A DNA stretch of 64,000 bases from Endozoicomonas sp. Mp262 (GTDB taxonomy: Bacteria > Pseudomonadota > Gammaproteobacteria > Pseudomonadales > Endozoicomonadaceae). The DNA lies in NCBI RefSeq assembly GCF_025643335.1, contig NZ_CP092489.1:1530001-1594000 (forward strand), in the 5' to 3' direction. Both the position numbers and the translations under genes were made by a program. The notes beneath the pieces are model-generated. The model was not told the DNA's origin. It searched no databases and saw only the letters and a program-made list of their open reading frames with translations. This document shows positions 38,712-48,024 of the stretch, in pieces. Numbering within the stretch: the first letter of the stretch is position 1; every line of letters begins with the position of its first letter.

Positions 38712-39836
38712 TTAAAGGCCGGAAATTTGTTTGTACTTTCCATCTTCTCCCCATTGGTACATAACATAATCCGAGACTTTAAGATCCCCTTTGCTGTCAA
38801 AGGCTTTTACGCCAAGCACCGTAGGCACCTGATTGCCCTTTAACCAGGAAGAAATTTTGATGCTATCGATGCCTTTAGTGGCTTTTACCGCAGCAGCCAG
38901 TGTTTGGAGTGCTGCATAGGAATAGAGGGTATAACCCTCAGGTTCATAGCCACTGCTCTTGAATTCATTGACCACTTCCTTTCCGTCAGGAATTTGGCGT
39001 GGATCAGCGCCAAAGGTCATCATGGTCCCTTGGGCAAACTTGACTCCACCTGCCGTTTTCAGGAAATCATCAGTAACGATGCCGTCACCGGATATAAAGT
39101 CCGCTTTTACACCCTGTTCGCGCATTTGTCTGAGAAGAGGGCCTGCTTCAGAGTGCAGTCCTCCGAAATAAACGGTGTCAGCACCGCTGTAGCGGATTTT
39201 GGTAACCAGGGCATTAAAATCCTTCTCCCCACGGGTCAGGCCCTCATAGATGACCTCTTTGACACCTTTGCTATTCAGGTGGAATTTGGTGGCATCAGCC
39301 AGTCCCTGGCCATAGGTATCTTTATCGTGAATCACTGCTATTTTTTTTGATTTCAGGGTATTCAGCATATAGTCAGCAGCCACTTGTCCCTGCTGGTCAT
39401 CACGGCCACAGATCCGGAAAACACCGGATAACCCCTGTTCGGTCAACTTCGGATTGGTTGATGCGGGGGTAATCATGACAACACCGGCTTCATCATAGAT
39501 TCGAGAAGCGGGAATACTGGAAGAAGAACAGAAATGGCCAATGACCAGGTCAACATTGTCGGAGTCAATCAGTCGATTGGCTACCGCAACCGCCTGTTTA
39601 GGTTCACAGGCGTCATCCGCCTTGATCAGGGCGATTTTTTCGCCGTTAATGCCGCCGGATTTATTAATGTCGTCGGCTGCTTTTTCAGCGCCTTTCCAGA
39701 GTTGCTCTCCAAAAGCAGCATAGGCACCGGTATGAGGGCCAGCGACCCCAATCACAATATCGGCTGAGGCGGACAGTGATGATAGGCCCAGAGTGCTGGC
39801 AAGGGCAAAAGATAGGAGTCCGTTTTTCTGACCCAT
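38712..39836 (-). CDS. livJ: Branched-chain amino acid binding protein LivJ/LivK
   Basis: From the ATG at 39836, supported by an AGGAAA site, the protein has a Sec signal (cleaved after SASA at about residue 25) and the periplasmic leucine/isoleucine/valine-binding fold, with IVIGVAGPHTGAYAAFGEQL, HFCSSSSIPAS and VVMITPASTNPKLTE. An upstream in-frame start at 39935 would bury the signal and is rejected. It delivers substrate to LivHMGF. Confidence 0.94.
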   Translation of the reverse strand: MGQKNGLLSFALASTLGLSSLSASADIVIGVAGPHTGAYAAFGEQLWKGAEKAADDINKSGGINGEKIALIKADDACEPKQAVAVANRLIDSDNVDLVIGHFCSSSSIPASRIYDEAGVVMITPASTNPKLTEQGLSGVFRICGRDDQQGQVAADYMLNTLKSKKIAVIHDKDTYGQGLADATKFHLNSKGVKEVIYEGLTRGEKDFNALVTKIRYSGADTVYFGGLHSEAGPLLRQMREQGVKADFISGDGIVTDDFLKTAGGVKFAQGTMMTFGADPRQIPDGKEVVNEFKSSGYEPEGYTLYSYAALQTLAAAVKATKGIDSIKISSWLKGNQVPTVLGVKAFDSKGDLKVSDYVMYQWGEDGKYKQISGL

Positions 39837-40068
39837 TCTGTATTTCCTGTGATTCTTATAATTATTTCCCCTCGTTGCAGCCTGATTGCCGAGCAGGTTC
39901 AGCGAATACGCTGTAATTTTCGAGGTTAACGCCATGATGACACAGGCAAGGCTGTGCTTAAAGCGTTAATCAGTTCATAAGGAGGGGGATTGATGCTGTT
40001 GATGTTTGGTGGTGAGCTTAGTGGTTCGTAAAGGACTATAGTAGAAGTAAGGGAATGGCTATTTGGAA

Positions 40069-40740
40069 ATGGGTATGGAGACACGAGCGATTATACTGGG
40101 TATGGCATTACTTATGCCTGCAACTGAGACTCTCGCCGGAAACATCTATAAATGCATGGTGAATGGCAGGGTTGAGTTTTCTGGAGAACCGTGCGGAGCT
40201 AATGCCAGGCCAGTGGTATTAAAGGAACTGGCAGCCCCATTGGCCAGTTATGATATGAAGGGGGAGGCGAATCTGGACTATACAATAAAAAGCCATCTTC
40301 TTCGGGAACGGGTAGCCCGACATCAGCATAAGATTCAGCGATACCGTCATCGCATGGATGCTGAAATAAAAAAGGTATACAAAAAAAATCCTTCTGCTGA
40401 AAAAACGGTTAAGGCACGCTATGTCAGTTCTATACCGTCAAAAAAGCACACTGCTGAATCCGGAAGTAGCCTGTCCTTAGCCAATAAATCAACAAATCCT
40501 GCTAGCAGGCTCAAAGTAGGCGAGCGAAAATCTGATTCATCCAGGCCAGCTAAAAATACTAATCATACGGCAGGTGTTTTGGAAGATCAGCTGGGAAATA
40601 TCGCAGATGCAGTTAGAGGGTTAAATCAAGATTCGCCTTCCAGTCAGGTTAATGCCATTACTCAGCGTTATAGTGCGCTGATAAAAGCCGAAGAGTTTCA
40701 GATTAATCTCTTACTTCAGAAGATTCGTGAGCTGAGGTAA
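40069..40740 (+). CDS. DUF4124-domain protein
   Basis: The protein (about 223 residues) has a signal peptide (cleaved after TLAG, about residue 24) and a short N-terminal DUF4124 domain (NIYKCMVNGRVEFSGEPCG). A lysine- and serine-rich linker and a C-terminal helix of unknown role follow. DUF4124 proteins are envelope proteins of unknown function. Several starts are possible (TTG 40063, ATG 40069, ATG 40075), and none has a clear Shine-Dalgarno. Confidence 0.75.
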   Translation: MGMETRAIILGMALLMPATETLAGNIYKCMVNGRVEFSGEPCGANARPVVLKELAAPLASYDMKGEANLDYTIKSHLLRERVARHQHKIQRYRHRMDAEIKKVYKKNPSAEKTVKARYVSSIPSKKHTAESGSSLSLANKSTNPASRLKVGERKSDSSRPAKNTNHTAGVLEDQLGNIADAVRGLNQDSPSSQVNAITQRYSALIKAEEFQINLLLQKIRELR

Positions 40741-40931
40741 TAGTTATTGAGCATCACCGGGTGGCTGTCTTTAAATAAAAAATGTTTTATATAAATTAAA
40801 TGATTTACGACACTGTTTTTTTATTTGATTTTAGCTATATTAAATTACGTTAATTGATAGTGTTTATTTATAGAAGGTTAAAAACAGGCTGTCTCCAAGG
40901 ACAGTAATAGAGAACGATAGGGGGGGAAGTC

Positions 40932-41111
40932 ATGGTGCGGTTTTTTTTGGGGGCTGCCATGGTAATGTTGGGTATGCTATCTATCGATTTTTCAGCTGTT
41001 AGCGAGAGCTTTCAACAGACTATAAATCATATTTTCCTGCTTACAGTTATTTTCTATGGGACTCGACTTTGCTTATCGTCTAACTGGTTTTTGAGTCATT
41101 TTGAAACATAA
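40932..41111 (+). CDS. Small membrane protein, 59 residues
   Basis: A strong purine-rich site (GGGGGGAAG at 40921-40929) precedes the ATG by two to eight bases. The product has two hydrophobic stretches (MVRFFLGAAMVMLGML and IFLLTVIFYG). No homologue is recognised. A possible hairpin (GCCGTT...AACGGC followed by T residues) lies at about 41130-41166. Without it, the stretch from 40741 to 41345 would be a 600-base gap. Upstream, 40741-40920 is AT-rich and may hold its promoter. Confidence 0.55.
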   Translation: MVRFFLGAAMVMLGMLSIDFSAVSESFQQTINHIFLLTVIFYGTRLCLSSNWFLSHFET

Positions 41112-41345
41112 GGTTTTCTGCAATGCCAGTCAGGCCGTTTTGTCAGTCATAACGGCTTCTTGTTTTTAAGGGTTGTGGAACAACCTTTCTCTTGTATGCC
41201 TGCCATAAAGAATAAACAAAACTATAGTCTTGTTTATGTGCTCCAGGCTAAAACTGTTTCCAAAGTCTGTTGGAGAGAAAGTAAACCTGGCTCTATATTA
41301 AGTACTTGACCAAATGAAGTTATATTTTCTGACTTTTTTGTTCAG

Positions 41346-43016
41346 CCTGAATCCGTGAGTTCACTGTAGCCCAACTCCTCTGGATCAACCACAAAACGTA
41401 AGTTCCAAGTTAAAATGCACCCACTCTAATTTTCACCACCTGGGTGCATTTTTGTGAAACTGAAAATTGAACAATCACAGACGGAATTTTATACACCGGT
41501 CGCAGGGCTTTATTTCGTTGGTCATGCACTCAACAAAAAGACAGCGTTAAGCAAATCCCTGCGCAAAATAAAAAAAAGGCACCGTATCACTCATATCGAC
41601 CTGATCAGAGCTTACTGCGGCCAACTGGCTCAGGGTAAAAGTGATTTTGATAATGTTGATAATAACCGGGATAACGACTGGTTCCGGTTGGCAATGGGCA
41701 TTAAACAAATGCCTTCAGCCAGCCGCTTAAGACAGCGTTTCAATGAAGATGCCGCCCAACTGATTCCTTTCATCGAGGACAGCCTTACCGATGTCCTGGT
41801 TAATCTTCAGGTGCCCGTCACACCCCTTCCGAAAAAACTCGATAAGAAGCAGCACATACCACTGGATATCGACGTATTCCCTATGGATAACAGCAATACC
41901 AAAAAGGAGGGGGTCGAGTACACGTATAAAAAATTCTTTGGTTATGCCCCTATTGCCGCTTACTTTGGCTGCGAAGGCTGGTGCCTGGGATGTGAATTAC
42001 GCCCAGGCTCTCAGCACTCCCAGAATGATTTTATTGGCTTTTTACAAGCAGTGCTGCACCGCAGCCGACGTTTGACCCGAGCGCCTATTCTGGTTCGCCT
42101 TGATAGTGGCCACGATGCTGAGGAATCGCGCCGGGAAATCGCCGGGTTCAAAGGTGTGAATCACATTATCAAGCTCAACCCAAGAAAGTATCACACCAAG
42201 GAACACTGGCTCCCCATTTTTGAAGAAAAGCAAGTCAAATGGGAGGAGTCGCGTCCAGGAAAGAGTTATGCGACACTCTCAACCGTCTATGAAACCAACT
42301 ATGGTAACCAGCGTCTGATTATTCGCATTATCAAGCGTACCACTGATACTGTAGGGCAGAGATTTCTGACACCCGATTATGAGCTGGAAGGATGGTGGAC
42401 AACACTCAGCGAAGCTGACTACAGCGATGATCAGATCATTAATCTTTATGAGGATCATGCGACCAGCGAGCAGTTTCACAGTGAGTTGAAGACTGATATG
42501 GATTTAGAGCGCCTGCCTTCAGGCAAGTTTGACACCAACGACCTGGTGATGTGTTTGGGTGCACTGGTCTATAACATTCTGCGCTACATGGGGCAGAGTT
42601 GCTTGCTCGGGCCAGATGCGCCGGTACGTCATAAAGCCAAACGACGCCGGTTAAAAACCGTGATACAGGAACTCATCTACCTGGCTGCCCGTCTTCTGAA
42701 AAAAGGACATCAATACCGGCTACGCTTTGGTCGTTACTGTCCTGGTTTCAGGTCTTTCCATCAATTAATAAGCCAGCATGCACTTTGTTGATTGAATAGC
42801 GAGATAGAAAAAAATGCCATAAATGAGAAAGTACTGTATTGATAACGGTAGGGCTTCTTTCAACCTGTCTTCAAGTTTGATGATATTTTGATCAGCATTT
42901 ATGCTTAAAAACGACATAAAAACACTTCAATCAATAACCCGAGTTATTTTCAAAGGAAAAAATTAATCAGCACATTTTCAAAACTGCCGGGCAAATCAAG
43001 AAATCACGGATTCAGG
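41346..43016 (+). mobile_element. IS1380-family insertion sequence (1671 bp)
   Basis: The ends are inverted repeats starting CCTGAATCCGTGA(G/T)TT, flanked by direct copies of TTCAG (41341-41345 and 43017-43021). It contains one intact transposase gene. About 225 bases of noncoding IS sequence follow the transposase. The element lies less than 100 bases before the rbsA-like gene. Confidence 0.92.
41454..42791 (+). CDS. IS1380-family transposase
   Basis: The 445-residue protein shows the family pattern: IDVFPMDNSNTKKEGVEYTYKK with the first catalytic aspartate, ILVRLDSGHDAEE with the second, and YEDHATSEQFHSELKTDMDLERLPSG with the glutamate. The start GTG or equivalent at 41454 is close to the left end of the element. 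Confidence 0.95.
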   Translation: MKLKIEQSQTEFYTPVAGLYFVGHALNKKTALSKSLRKIKKRHRITHIDLIRAYCGQLAQGKSDFDNVDNNRDNDWFRLAMGIKQMPSASRLRQRFNEDAAQLIPFIEDSLTDVLVNLQVPVTPLPKKLDKKQHIPLDIDVFPMDNSNTKKEGVEYTYKKFFGYAPIAAYFGCEGWCLGCELRPGSQHSQNDFIGFLQAVLHRSRRLTRAPILVRLDSGHDAEESRREIAGFKGVNHIIKLNPRKYHTKEHWLPIFEEKQVKWEESRPGKSYATLSTVYETNYGNQRLIIRIIKRTTDTVGQRFLTPDYELEGWWTTLSEADYSDDQIINLYEDHATSEQFHSELKTDMDLERLPSGKFDTNDLVMCLGALVYNILRYMGQSCLLGPDAPVRHKAKRRRLKTVIQELIYLAARLLKKGHQYRLRFGRYCPGFRSFHQLISQHALC

Positions 43017-43113
43017 TTCAGGTTATTCCGGTCACTGCGATTGAATCCTGCCTGGCATATCAGAAAATTCGAGTTCAAATGAACAGCCCCTAATATCAAC
43101 TGAGGCTCTGGTA

Positions 43114-44601
43114 ATGGTGCAGCCGGTTTTACAGATGAAGGGAATCACCAAATCATTTCAAGGTATAAAAGTACTGAACGATGCAGGGCTGAATGTCTAT
43201 CCCGGGAAGGTCATGGCATTGCTGGGTGAAAATGGGGCCGGGAAATCCACATTGATGAAAGTGATGGCCGGGATGTATTCAATGGAAGCTGGCTGCCTGG
43301 TTATCAGGGGTAAGCAAAGACGGTTTTCATGCCCGAGGGATTCCCTCAATGAAGGTATCAGTATTGTTCATCAAGAACCGGGCGTCATTCCCGAATTATC
43401 AGTGGCAGAAAATATTTTTCTCGGACGGGAGCCTGGCCGTAAACTGGGGAAAGTTAACTGGCCTCTTATGTTTCAGGAGGCAAAAAAGCTACTGGATATG
43501 CTGGGTGTTAATATTGCCCCGACAGAGTTAGTGGGAAACTTGAGCATAGGGTTACAGCAACTGGTTGAGATTGCGAGAGGATTGTCCTCATCTGCTGATA
43601 TTATTGTTATGGATGAACCCTCTGATGTTCTAACAGAGAAAGAAACTGAACAACTGTTCAGGGTTATCAGAAAACTGAAAGGTGATGGCAAAGCTATTGT
43701 ATATATTTCGCATCGATTGCAGGAAATTTCACGTATTTGTGATTATGTAACTATTATGAAAGAGGGCGATGTTATTGGTGAATACTCTGTTTCGGAACTA
43801 ACGGATGAAAAACTGGTGGAGTTGGTTATTGGTGGGGAAGTGTCAGAACTCTATAAGAAAGTCCCTCCTGGCAGCAATGAATTAAGCCTTGAGGTGAAAG
43901 AAATTTATGCAGAGGGATTTAAGAATATCAGTTTTAAATTACGAAAAGGAGAAGTTCTTGGGCTGACAGGAGTAATGGGAGCCGGTATAACACCTTTATT
44001 GAAGGCACTATATGGCATCAATCCAATTATTTCAGGTGCAATATTGGTTAATGGGAAAGAAGTTCAGCTTAAATTTCCTGGAGATGGTTTGGCTAATGGT
44101 ATCGTCTATATATCAAAAGATCGAAAAAAAGAAGGCTTGGTTGTGGATCTATCAGTTCAGGATAATATGAGCCTTTCCAGTCTTGAGCGTTTTAGCTGTT
44201 TTTCCGGGACTATCCGGTCAAAAAAGGAACGGCAGGCCGTAAAACAATTTATGCATCGTTTTAATATCAAGATGGCATCCACGAGTCAACCGGTTCGTTA
44301 TCTCAGTGGTGGAAATCAGCAAAAAGTGGTGATTGCCAAGGGGCTTATGACAAACCCGAAGGTTCTTATCCTGGATGAGCCTACCCGGGGGATAGATGTT
44401 GGTGCTAAAAAAGAAATTTACCGGCTGATCAATGAATTAAAATCCCAGGGTGTAAGTGTTATTTTGGCTTCATCTGATATGCCTGAATTGGTTGGCATGA
44501 GCGACAGGGTTTTGGTTATGCGTAAAGGCAAAATAACCGCAGAGTTTACCGGTGACAATATTTCTCAGAAAGTACTGGGGGGCGTTCTCATGGCAAATTG
44601 A
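43114..44601 (+). CDS. rbsA: Ribose-type ABC transporter ATPase (RbsA-like)
   Basis: This 495-residue double ATPase of the sugar importer class has first-domain Walker A GENGAGKST, signature LSIGLQQLVEIARGL, Walker B VMDEPSD (usually DEPT), then a second domain with GVMGAGITPLLK, signature YLSGGNQQKVVIAKGL and LILDEPTRGIDVGAK. The operon A-C-(BK) copies the rbs order. No rbsD or rbsR is seen. The IS1380 element upstream may have removed or replaced its promoter. Confidence 0.88.
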   Translation: MVQPVLQMKGITKSFQGIKVLNDAGLNVYPGKVMALLGENGAGKSTLMKVMAGMYSMEAGCLVIRGKQRRFSCPRDSLNEGISIVHQEPGVIPELSVAENIFLGREPGRKLGKVNWPLMFQEAKKLLDMLGVNIAPTELVGNLSIGLQQLVEIARGLSSSADIIVMDEPSDVLTEKETEQLFRVIRKLKGDGKAIVYISHRLQEISRICDYVTIMKEGDVIGEYSVSELTDEKLVELVIGGEVSELYKKVPPGSNELSLEVKEIYAEGFKNISFKLRKGEVLGLTGVMGAGITPLLKALYGINPIISGAILVNGKEVQLKFPGDGLANGIVYISKDRKKEGLVVDLSVQDNMSLSSLERFSCFSGTIRSKKERQAVKQFMHRFNIKMASTSQPVRYLSGGNQQKVVIAKGLMTNPKVLILDEPTRGIDVGAKKEIYRLINELKSQGVSVILASSDMPELVGMSDRVLVMRKGKITAEFTGDNISQKVLGGVLMAN

Positions 44602-44635
44602 GAGCGCTTCCCGGGATCTATTGTGGAGGATTTAA

Positions 44636-45643
44636 ATGAGCCACAAAAAGGGTTATGCAAAGCTGCAAGGTATAAGGTGCTGTTCAGGCTATAAGGTAAC
44701 ACTCATTAAGTACAAGTCTGTAGTCGCTTTGTTGATTTTTATGTTGATTGTTTCAGCAATAACTCCAGACTTTTTTAGTGCTCACAACATTCTGAATATT
44801 CTTCGTCAAACTTCTGTTAATGCAATTATTGCCATGGGTATGACCTTTGTCATCCTGACTGGAGGTATTGATTTGGCAGTGGGTTCTATTCTTGCTTTTA
44901 CAGGTGCGCTGGCAGCCAGCATGATTAGCATGGGCTTGAATATTGGGTTGGCGGCTATTCTGACCCTTGCCGCTGGAACCTGCCTTGGTTGCCTGAGTGG
45001 TGTGGTGGTAGCCAAGGGTAAGGTACAGGCGTTTATTGCAACCCTGGCAACCATGACCTTTTTGCGGGGAGCAACCATGGTCTATACCGATGGGCGCCCG
45101 GTGACAGCATTGGGAGGCGAGGGAACTGATCTGTTTGCAATGATTGGTTCAGGTCACCTGCTTGGGATTCCCCTACCCGTATTTGTCATGATGATTATTT
45201 TCTTTCTGGCCTGGTTTGTATTACAGCATACCTGCTTTGGGCGTTATGTTTATGCCGTGGGGGGGAATGAATCGGCTACCCGGTTATCAGGGATTAATGT
45301 GGACCGGATAAAAATTGCGGTGTATGGCATTAGCGGCCTTTTATCTGCCGTCGCTGGAATCATTATTACCAGCCGTCTTTGTTCCGCCCAGCCAACCGCA
45401 GGGTCTGGCTATGAACTGGATGCCATTGCAGCGGTGGTACTGGGTGGTACCCGATTGTCCGGTGGGCGGGGCCAGGTAATGGGGACATTGATTGGCGCAC
45501 TGATAATCGGTGTACTAAGCAATGCCCTGAATATGCTTAATATCTCCTCCTATTATCAGCTGGTGGTCAAAGCCCTGGTTATTCTTTTGGCAGTACTGGT
45601 GGATACTCGTTCGCCAAGATGGTTAAGGAGCTGTTATTCATGA
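44636..45643 (+). CDS. rbsC: Ribose-type ABC transporter permease (RbsC-like)
   Basis: This 335-residue inner-membrane permease has about ten helices and includes NAIIAMGMTFVILTGGIDLAVGS, the family motif, and AAVVLGGTRLSGGRGQV. A GGAGG site precedes the ATG. Its stop overlaps the next start (ATGA), so translation of rbsBK is probably coupled. Confidence 0.93.
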   Translation: MSHKKGYAKLQGIRCCSGYKVTLIKYKSVVALLIFMLIVSAITPDFFSAHNILNILRQTSVNAIIAMGMTFVILTGGIDLAVGSILAFTGALAASMISMGLNIGLAAILTLAAGTCLGCLSGVVVAKGKVQAFIATLATMTFLRGATMVYTDGRPVTALGGEGTDLFAMIGSGHLLGIPLPVFVMMIIFFLAWFVLQHTCFGRYVYAVGGNESATRLSGINVDRIKIAVYGISGLLSAVAGIIITSRLCSAQPTAGSGYELDAIAAVVLGGTRLSGGRGQVMGTLIGALIIGVLSNALNMLNISSYYQLVVKALVILLAVLVDTRSPRWLRSCYS

Positions 45644-47547
45644 TGATAGCTATTCGAGTCCTAATCTCGGGTCTGTTTATTATGGCAATGTCGGTTTTGA
45701 CAGGCTGCAGTAGAAATGAAGAGGAAATGACTGAAGATAGTTTTGTGCTAAAGCAGAAAACAATGGCACTGATGATTTCAACACTCAGCAATCCATTTTT
45801 TGTCACCCTGAAGGAGTCGGCAGAGCGTAAAGCGCGTCAGCGAGGTTATAACCTATTGGTGCTGGATTCGCAGGATGATTCCGAGAAAGAAATGAAAAAC
45901 ATGGAAGACTTGATTATCCAGGGCGTTAAAGTGATTTTACTGAATCCAGCTGATTCCGATGCCGCAGGCAGTACTGTCAGGTTAGCCAATAGTGCCGGTA
46001 TCCCGGTTATTACCCTTGATCGTGATGTTAGCAGGGGGAAGGTTATATCCCATATTGCTTCAAACAATGTGGCAGGCGGGCAAATAGCTGGAAATTATAT
46101 TGTTGGGCAACTGGGTGGCAAAGGCCAGGTTGTGCAGCTGGAGGGTATTCCCGGAACTTCAGCCGCCAAGGAACGTGGAAAGGGCTTTAGGAAAGCTATT
46201 GAGGAGAGTGATATCCGATTGGTGGCCAGTCAGCCGGGATGGTTTGATCGTACCAAGGCATTAAGTGTGACTGAAAACCTGCTGCAGGCTCATCCTAATG
46301 TCAACGCTATTTTTGCACAAAATGATGAAATGGCGCTGGGAGCGATTAAGGCCGTTAAATCTATCAATAAAGACATCTTGGTGGTTGGTTTTGATGGCAC
46401 AGAGGAAGGCGTATCCGCGGTCAATAGCGGTGAGTTGTCAGCAACCATTGCGCAGCAAGCGGATGTTATCGGTGAGAAAGGCGTGGAAGTTGCTGATGCC
46501 CTATTAAAGGGTGAGTCTATTTCGCCTTACACCCCGGTGGAATTGAAGCTGGTGACCCGGCCATTGGCTGAAAACGCTATTGGAGATAAAAAACGCAGCC
46601 GTATCAGGGGGCAGGAGATTTTAGTGATTGGCAGTGTTAATGCTGATCATGTTATGCAAGTTAACACCCTTCCCTGTGCGGGGGAAACGGTTCATAGCTC
46701 CAGTTATTGTATTATCCCTGGGGGAAAGGGGGCGAATCAGGCTGTGGCTTCCGCAAGGTTAGGGGGGCGGGTGAAATTAATGGCCTGCGTAGGCGATGAT
46801 GACTTTGGCTTTGAAATCATTCGCCAGTTTAAGAAAGAGAATATTAATGTTTCCCTGCTGGAACAGATTCAAGGTAAACACAGTGGCATCGCATTAATAT
46901 TTGTTGATAGCAAAGCGGAAAACTGTATTGGTATCTCCCCCCAGGCTAATGAACATTTAAGTCCGGAGCGTATAAAGTTCAGGCAGCAGGAGGTTGAGGA
47001 GGCTGCTTACATGCTGGTGCAATTTGAGATACCTCTGGAGAGTATCTATCGAGCTATCACAATTGCCAGTTCCAAGGGAACCCGTGTGGTGTGTAACCCA
47101 GCACCGGCTAACAAGCTATCTGATGAGATCCTTGTAGGTATAGACATTATTACGCCTAATCAAACAGAGGCTGAAATTCTAACGGGAATTTCCGTAGCGG
47201 ATGAGGAGGGAGCACGCAAGGCGGCAAACTGGCTGCATGAGAAGGGCATTGAAACTGTCATTATTACCCTGGGTCAGATGGGAGCCTTTTTATCAAGTCA
47301 GGGACGAAGGGATGTCATCGAAGGTTTTACTGTGCCTGCCAGGGATACTACTGCTGCCGGCGACACTTTTAATGGTGCTTTGGTGGTGGCTTTGGCGGAA
47401 GGCCAGGCTATGGATTCAGCGGTTCGGTTTGCCAATGCCGCAGCCGCTATTGCGGTCACTCGTGAAGGCGCTCAACCCTCTATTCCATCGCGGGCAGAAG
47501 TGGAGTCATTTATCACTACAAATATTTTACCCCTGCCTGCTAAATAA
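45640..47547 (+). CDS. Fusion of ribose-binding lipoprotein and ribokinase (RbsB-RbsK)
   Basis: From ATG 45640 (AAGGAG site nine bases before, overlapping the rbsC stop), one 635-residue frame holds two proteins. Residues 1-310 are RbsB-like: lipobox LTGC with Cys23, STLSNPFFVTLKE, VVGFDGTEEG, ending PVELKLVTR where RbsB normally stops. After a basic linker, 326-635 are a full ribokinase: EILVIGSVNADH, IPGGKGANQAVASARLGG, DIITPNQTEAEILTG, and the catalytic AAGDTFNGAL with D575. Ribokinase needs ATP and works in the cytoplasm, so an exported fusion is puzzling. No ATG start for a separate kinase is seen in the linker. Confidence 0.9.
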   Translation: MMIAIRVLISGLFIMAMSVLTGCSRNEEEMTEDSFVLKQKTMALMISTLSNPFFVTLKESAERKARQRGYNLLVLDSQDDSEKEMKNMEDLIIQGVKVILLNPADSDAAGSTVRLANSAGIPVITLDRDVSRGKVISHIASNNVAGGQIAGNYIVGQLGGKGQVVQLEGIPGTSAAKERGKGFRKAIEESDIRLVASQPGWFDRTKALSVTENLLQAHPNVNAIFAQNDEMALGAIKAVKSINKDILVVGFDGTEEGVSAVNSGELSATIAQQADVIGEKGVEVADALLKGESISPYTPVELKLVTRPLAENAIGDKKRSRIRGQEILVIGSVNADHVMQVNTLPCAGETVHSSSYCIIPGGKGANQAVASARLGGRVKLMACVGDDDFGFEIIRQFKKENINVSLLEQIQGKHSGIALIFVDSKAENCIGISPQANEHLSPERIKFRQQEVEEAAYMLVQFEIPLESIYRAITIASSKGTRVVCNPAPANKLSDEILVGIDIITPNQTEAEILTGISVADEEGARKAANWLHEKGIETVIITLGQMGAFLSSQGRRDVIEGFTVPARDTTAAGDTFNGALVVALAEGQAMDSAVRFANAAAAIAVTREGAQPSIPSRAEVESFITTNILPLPAK

Positions 47548-47550
47548 TGG

Positions 47551-47838
47551 GCTAGGGGCTGTTGAGGTTTTATCATGAGCTCAGTGGTTCGTAAAGCGGC
47601 CTTCCGCAAGGCGAACTGGCGCAGCGTGTAGTTATTCTACATCAAGCCAGTTCAACACAGTCGGAAGGCCGCTTTACGAATCACCCGAAGGGCCAAAGCC
47701 AGCGCTTCTGTGCCGTCGTTACAGCAGCTTGAAAGACATCAGTACGTGTGACCTTTAGGTTATTCCTGCGCTACTGCGCCTAGCCACGAAACCGCTGGCT
47801 TTGGCTGAGCACATGATAAAACCTCAACAGCCCCTAGC
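47551..47838. mobile_element. 288-bp MITE with perfect 27-bp inverted ends
   Basis: The ends (GCTAGGGGCTGTTGAGG...) are perfect 27-bp inverted repeats, and the TA dinucleotides bordering GGGGCTG fit a mariner/IS630-type target duplication. Inside are two more inverted pairs: TTCGTAAAGCGGCCTTCCG with its complement (about 47588/47650-47680) and CCAAAGCCAGCG with CGCTGGCTTTGG. It has no coding capacity. It lies between the rbs operon and talB and accounts for most of the 477-base gap there. Confidence 0.88.
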
Positions 47839-48024
47839 TATCTTGCGCTGGCGGCGTATACTTGCAAAATTTTGACTGTCACCAATCCTGATCAGGCTGT
47901 AATACCTGCTAAGCGCAATCATAGAGAGGGCTGATCGCCATCCTTTTGATTGGGTATTAGCCTTACCGGGCTTGCACAGTCGATGTTGGTTTTTGCCAAC
48001 ATGTCAATGTGAAAAGGAACTGAT

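Noticed and set aside
34686-39836. Urea (Urt) transporter as an alternative to Liv
   Set aside because: The binding protein and both ATPases fit leucine/isoleucine/valine transporters better and no urease genes are near; a different amide substrate cannot be excluded.
40007-40032. About 20 bases resembling the internal part of the MITE at 47551-47838 (GAGCTTAGTGGTTCGTAAAG)
   Set aside because: Only a short one-sided match with no inverted ends; could be a remnant or chance, not enough to call an element.
43083-43096. AACAGCCCCTAA before the rbsA-like gene, similar to the MITE end
   Set aside because: Only 11-12 bases match and no partner end is present.
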